This document shows, one piece after another, positions 41,846 through 45,629 of a stretch of DNA of 45,629 bases (its first letter is position 1; each line of letters opens with the position of its first letter). The DNA is taken from the NCBI GenBank assembly GCA_049976205.1, contig JBMFIR010000007.1, forward strand, positions 1 through 45,629. Direction: 5' to 3'. Under the pieces are notes generated by a model. It searched no databases, had not been told where the DNA came from, and worked only from the letters and a program-made list of their open reading frames with translations. Source of the stretch: WYEN01 sp049976205. GTDB taxonomy: Archaea > Thermoproteota > Thermoprotei_A > Sulfolobales > AG1. The translations under genes and the position numbers were made by a program.

Positions 41846-43315
41846 TTGATTCTTAGAAACAATAAATTTTTTTACTATTATTTTGATCCTAAGAAAATTT
41901 TTTCTCAGATCATAGGTAAAAGATCTTTAGAACTAATAAAATCAGTCAATGGCTCCAGCGAGGTACGTTCAGCTGAGTATGTAGGACCTGTAGATATTGA
42001 TAAAGAAATCGATCATCTGAGTAAAGAGAAAATAATGGACTACGAATTGGGCATATACAGTGTTAAGATTATTAAAAATAACGAGGAGTATTTATATTAC
42101 ATAAGCGTTAAGAAAGAATATAGAGATAGTTATCTTAAATCACTCAATGTAATAAACAAATCATATAACAGATTTTTGCTTAGTCTCCCTGATAATAAGT
42201 TATTAAGAGAGCATGATTTAAGAGATCTTGTTAAAAAAGTTTTTGTTTCTGAAAATAATGAAAAAGATCATGACATGATCTTTTATCTAATAAAGCAGGA
42301 ATTGGGCTATGGTAAACTACAGGTTCTTATAGATGATCCATATGTGGAAGATATAAGTATAAGTGGGGTAGGTACGGTTTGGGTCAGACACTCGTATGTC
42401 CAAGAGATAGATCCTAGCGCAGATCTCATAAAAACGAATATAAGAATCAACAGTCTCGAGGAAATCATGATGCTACAAAATAAAATAGCTAATAAATCCG
42501 GAAGATCATTATCTTACATAAATCCTATATTAGATGTTCAGCTACCGATAGAAGATGGAGGCCACAGAGTTCATTTAGTTTCGCCATCTATAGCTGGGGA
42601 AAGAGCCGAGATTGTGATTAGAAAAAATATTTTAAGAAGAGTCTCTATTGAAGATCTTGTCAAGAAAGGAATGTTTCCTCCAGAAGTTCAGGAGTACTTA
42701 AGGCAACTTATTCAAATGAGAAGATCTATTATAATAGCAGGGCCGCCTAGTAGTGGTAAGACAACATTGCTGAGAGCAATGCTGAATTCATTCGTTCCCA
42801 AGCACTGGAAAGTTATTATAATAGAGGATACACCAGAGATCGAGATCCCTCCAGATAGTAGCTGGGTTAGATATTCAACGTATGAAAGTGGTTACTTAAA
42901 AATAGATCAGTATATACTAACTAAGGCGGCCTTAAGATCTTCTGTAAATAAAATAATAGTCATAGGCGAGACCAGAGGCGCAGAGGCTAGGGTTCTAGCG
43001 CAAGCCTTGAATCTCGGAATAGGGGCATTAACAACTTTTCACGGTGGTTCTGTAAAAGAGGTACTAACAAGACTTATGTCCCCACCAATTTCTCTAAAGA
43101 TCCATCAAATAAAATCAATAAACACTATCATAGTGTTGGGGATCGAAAATAACAAGAGGATTGTGAAAAATATAGGCGAGATCATATATTCCCCGGAAAG
43201 CAGTAAGATACGAGTAAGAAATATATATGATTACTATAGAGACAGGGGATCGTTCCTTATTGAGAAAAGTTATTATGTGAAAAGCGATCAAATATATTCG
43301 TTATATCATAGGTGA
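41846..43315 (+). CDS. Type IV pilus assembly ATPase (GspE/VirB11 family)
   Basis: The 489-residue ATPase powers pilus assembly. It shows QLPIEDGGHRVHL, Walker A AGPPSSGKTT, the Asp box VIIIEDTPEIEIP, Walker B-like IVIGETRGAEARV and the His box ALTTFHGGS. The N-terminal 150 residues are divergent and probably interact with the platform protein. TTG 41846 follows GGTGA by six bases. The set is not the archaellum, since no FlaH or other fla genes are nearby. Confidence 0.93.
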   Translation: MILRNNKFFYYYFDPKKIFSQIIGKRSLELIKSVNGSSEVRSAEYVGPVDIDKEIDHLSKEKIMDYELGIYSVKIIKNNEEYLYYISVKKEYRDSYLKSLNVINKSYNRFLLSLPDNKLLREHDLRDLVKKVFVSENNEKDHDMIFYLIKQELGYGKLQVLIDDPYVEDISISGVGTVWVRHSYVQEIDPSADLIKTNIRINSLEEIMMLQNKIANKSGRSLSYINPILDVQLPIEDGGHRVHLVSPSIAGERAEIVIRKNILRRVSIEDLVKKGMFPPEVQEYLRQLIQMRRSIIIAGPPSSGKTTLLRAMLNSFVPKHWKVIIIEDTPEIEIPPDSSWVRYSTYESGYLKIDQYILTKAALRSSVNKIIVIGETRGAEARVLAQALNLGIGALTTFHGGSVKEVLTRLMSPPISLKIHQIKSINTIIVLGIENNKRIVKNIGEIIYSPESSKIRVRNIYDYYRDRGSFLIEKSYYVKSDQIYSLYHR

Positions 43316-43322
43316 TCTTTTT

Positions 43323-44849
43323 ATGAGAAGTGTTATGAATAAGTTATACCAGATAATCTATATAAGTAATCCAGAGACAGATCTGTTAAAACTTAGGAAT
43401 ACTTTCACAGTATCTCTATCTATTATTGCGGTATCTAGCATAGCGCTATTACTGATAGAGAGTAATAGATTATATAATCAACAATTAATAACCAAAGATC
43501 TATTTCTTTATCTAAAAATATCATTTATAGCACTTCTCATTATGAGTATATTAACAGTTTTTTTAATATTAAATAGCGTACTAAGAGAATACTATAGATT
43601 CAAAAGCTTAATCGATGAGGAAACCCCCTTCTTAATACTTCTTGCTTCCACATCTCCTTATAGCGGTTACGAGATCGAGCATTTAATAAGAAAAATATCT
43701 TTTGATAAAAGTAATTATGTCTTCGGAGGATACAGAAGAATAGCTTACAAGATAATAAACTTAGCTCAGTACACTAGCATAGCTGAATCTATGAAAATGA
43801 TCTCTTCATTAATTCCCGTAAAAAAATTCTCGAAATTGGTAAAAGATTACTTATATAATAAGGTACATGGATCACAGAGAGAATATTTATCACTACTATC
43901 TGAGGAGATGATTAGGGAACTAAACAATTCTGTCAAAAGAGAGTCTTCTCTTAAAACCAATATTCAAGCTATTTCTCTGGTGATAATGACACTTACACCT
44001 ATAATAATTTCATCGATTTCACGAATTCAAGGTAGCGCTCTTCCATTAGAAACAGATCTATTCATAATACTTAGTTCTGTGTTTTTACTCGCAATAACTC
44101 CACGTAATCCTCTAGTTTTGAGATTAGTGAATAAAGAGAGAATACTTTACCTACGAGATGGCATAGTCGCAATAATTACTGTGATAACGATCTTTTCTCT
44201 GCTAGTTAGACACTATATGATCCTAAAATTAGAGAATATAGTATATAATTCAATTGATTTCGTAACTTATTTAATAATTACAAATTTTTCGTTGATCTCT
44301 GTATATACGCTAAGTAATACATTGATTCTTATGATCATTATAGGTTTACTAGGTACCCATCAATTATTTGAGTATATATACTCCCTTAATGAGTTAAGTA
44401 AAGCTAAGGAGATTCTTATTCAGTCTCTTAGTCACTTAAGAATCTTTAAAGAATTAGGAGGATTTGATATCGGTAGATATATTGATCCAAGCAAAAAACC
44501 GAGGTCATGGCTTCTTAATTACATAATATTCTCAATCAATTATATGAAAGACATAGGCGTTGTAATTGAAGAATTATATGAAAAATTTGTTGATAGAACA
44601 CTTGAGATATTATCAATTTACAAAAATTATATATTTCAGAGTATTCTATACGTAATTATACTACTACTTCAACCATACATCTTCACTAGAACAGAATATA
44701 TGCTTCAGAATGCATTAGGAGCTCAAGAATTGTTTCTTATATCGACTATAATGTCTTCTATGATTACCTCCAAAATTATCTTTGGTTTCCCATATAATGG
44801 TCTTGTAATTTCTTCTACAATTCTTTTGTATAATTCTTTGATGAGGTGA
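43323..44849 (+). CDS. Type IV pilus membrane platform protein (TadC/FlaJ type)
   Basis: The 508-residue protein has two clusters of membrane helices (about 25-85 and 210-345, plus a C-terminal pair near 450-505) around cytoplasmic helical segments. This is the T2SSF platform layout. It follows the ATPase by 7 bp, with GGTGA seven bases before the ATG. Sequence motifs are weak, so the call rests on layout and gene order. Confidence 0.85.
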   Translation: MRSVMNKLYQIIYISNPETDLLKLRNTFTVSLSIIAVSSIALLLIESNRLYNQQLITKDLFLYLKISFIALLIMSILTVFLILNSVLREYYRFKSLIDEETPFLILLASTSPYSGYEIEHLIRKISFDKSNYVFGGYRRIAYKIINLAQYTSIAESMKMISSLIPVKKFSKLVKDYLYNKVHGSQREYLSLLSEEMIRELNNSVKRESSLKTNIQAISLVIMTLTPIIISSISRIQGSALPLETDLFIILSSVFLLAITPRNPLVLRLVNKERILYLRDGIVAIITVITIFSLLVRHYMILKLENIVYNSIDFVTYLIITNFSLISVYTLSNTLILMIIIGLLGTHQLFEYIYSLNELSKAKEILIQSLSHLRIFKELGGFDIGRYIDPSKKPRSWLLNYIIFSINYMKDIGVVIEELYEKFVDRTLEILSIYKNYIFQSILYVIILLLQPYIFTRTEYMLQNALGAQELFLISTIMSSMITSKIIFGFPYNGLVISSTILLYNSLMR

Positions 44850-44856
44850 GAGAATC

Positions 44857-45629
44857 ATGAATCCCATATACATAACCAAGCCGTATAAAATCCTTGAAAG
44901 TACTAACTTGATATTTCCTAAAGATGTTATAAATAAAACACTGGATCTTGTCCCCACGAGGACAAGAGGAGTCGTTGTATTTATCAAAGATGTGGAGATA
45001 CTAAACGATATAAAGATCTTTGAGAAACCACTTTTTGGAGGCCTTGGGGCTTGGGGCAAATGGATCTACTTTAAGAAAGGAAGGCTCTATTCGTGTAAGG
45101 CTGACTTATCAAATTGCGAAGATCTATTTGAAATAAAAGAAGATGATAACCTAGACATAATCGATTCTTTGAATAAGTATATAGTATTAGGCAATAAAAA
45201 GGATGAGGTGATCATCAGAAGCTTTGATGGAAATTTCAACTACTATACTAAGTCTCTCAAGGAGATTATAAAGATTCCTTATAAAGATCTTGAGTTGTTG
45301 CTCTTAGACGAGAAAAGAAGAAGAAAATTATTTATTAATGGAAAACTCTTTGAAATAGATGAATACTGCTACTCGAGAGACACTATTTGGCAGACACTAG
45401 CATTTAAAACAGGCAACAAGATCTATGCAATTCACGGTTCGCTCCATGGAGGATATAAATATATTGAGACACTAGGGAAAAGAATTAAATGCTTAACGAG
45501 AGGTGATGTAGGTAGTGTTTCGGTGGATAATAAAACTACTTTTGTAATAAATGATCAAGAAATATACGAGATTCCAGGAGAAGTTGAGGCTTTGGCTATT
45601 TTACAAGACTCTGTGCTGGTATATAACCC
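44857..45629 (+). CDS. Beta-repeat protein linked to the pilus cluster (5' part)
   Basis: The frame is open from ATG 44857 to the end of the window, so at least 257 residues are encoded and the 3' end is missing. GGTGA lies seven bases before the ATG. The sequence consists of repeating beta segments (GGLGAWGKWIYFKKGRLYSC, then KYIVLGNKKDEVIIRSFDG, KTGNKIYAIHGSLHGGYKY), suggesting a propeller. There is no signal peptide, so it is probably cytoplasmic. The family is not recognised. The operon context suggests a link to pili but does not prove it. Confidence 0.75.
   Translation, partial: MNPIYITKPYKILESTNLIFPKDVINKTLDLVPTRTRGVVVFIKDVEILNDIKIFEKPLFGGLGAWGKWIYFKKGRLYSCKADLSNCEDLFEIKEDDNLDIIDSLNKYIVLGNKKDEVIIRSFDGNFNYYTKSLKEIIKIPYKDLELLLLDEKRRRKLFINGKLFEIDEYCYSRDTIWQTLAFKTGNKIYAIHGSLHGGYKYIETLGKRIKCLTRGDVGSVSVDNKTTFVINDQEIYEIPGEVEALAILQDSVLVYN

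Noticed and set aside
44715..45059. 114-codon minus-strand frame at the end of the platform gene
   Set aside because: It lies antisense to two well-supported plus-strand genes.

Overview
The window is an AT-rich archaeal chromosome segment, most likely from a Desulfurococcales-type hyperthermophilic crenarchaeon (Staphylothermus-like; genus not proven). The signs are a 23S rRNA gene interrupted by an archaeal intron with a LAGLIDADG endonuclease, the proteasome/SBDS/exosome superoperon, RadA, family 4 uracil-DNA glycosylase, GatDE amidotransferase, RFC and Orc1/Cdc6 clamp-loader-type proteins, TATA boxes about 25 bp before genes, and GGTGA-type ribosome binding sites. There is no IS element, CRISPR array or prophage.

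Layout. 1-0.7 kb: 3' end of a 23S rRNA intron and the 23S 3' exon, followed by two hairpins. 0.8-2.7 kb: a small L33/L44e-like zinc ribbon, a C/D box guide RNA with two convincing 16S targets, a phosphoesterase, a second zinc-ribbon protein and a Nudix hydrolase. 2.7-7.9 kb: replication block (RfcS, RfcL, a THUMP protein, Orc1/Cdc6, a winged-helix ORF, MoaC). 8.0-12.8 kb: a twin-CX3C miniprotein, two convergent tRNA genes, then psmA-SBDS-rrp4-rrp41-rrp42 and a tRNA-binding protein. 12.8-26.5 kb: metabolism and maintenance genes (M20 peptidase and unknown partner, ThiM, RtcB, CBS, HIT, DUF1464-like kinase, UDG4, membrane Lon-type protease, DUF2139-like propeller, ROK kinase, PD-(D/E)XK nuclease). 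26.5-36.9 kb: a segment bounded by two almost identical inverted tRNA-Leu genes, holding a tungstate-type ABC transporter and its divergent regulator, RadA, a SpoIIM-like protein, a MobA-like transferase, and two thiolase-like plus two DUF35 genes. 36.9-41.2 kb: upp, a small conserved gene, gatE-gatD. 41.3-45.6 kb: a type IV pilus-like cluster (pilin, ATPase, membrane platform) and a truncated final gene.

The main surprise is translation starts. Several clearly conserved genes (tungstate transporter ATPase, Rrp4, the ModE-like regulator, an HTH ORF after orc1) have no ATG/GTG/TTG that would leave the protein intact. Each has a Shine-Dalgarno-like GGTG or GAGG element 6-8 nt before an AUA, AUC, AUU or ACG codon at the expected N-terminus. 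MoaC, the tRNA-binding protein and perhaps RfcL fit the same pattern. This suggests regular near-cognate initiation in this lineage.

Other points for follow-up: the C/D sRNA predicted to methylate 16S C1402; the 105-bp inverted tRNA-Leu repeat differing only at the wobble base; a palindromic operator between the tungstate transporter and its regulator; and a thiolase pair lacking usual catalytic residues.
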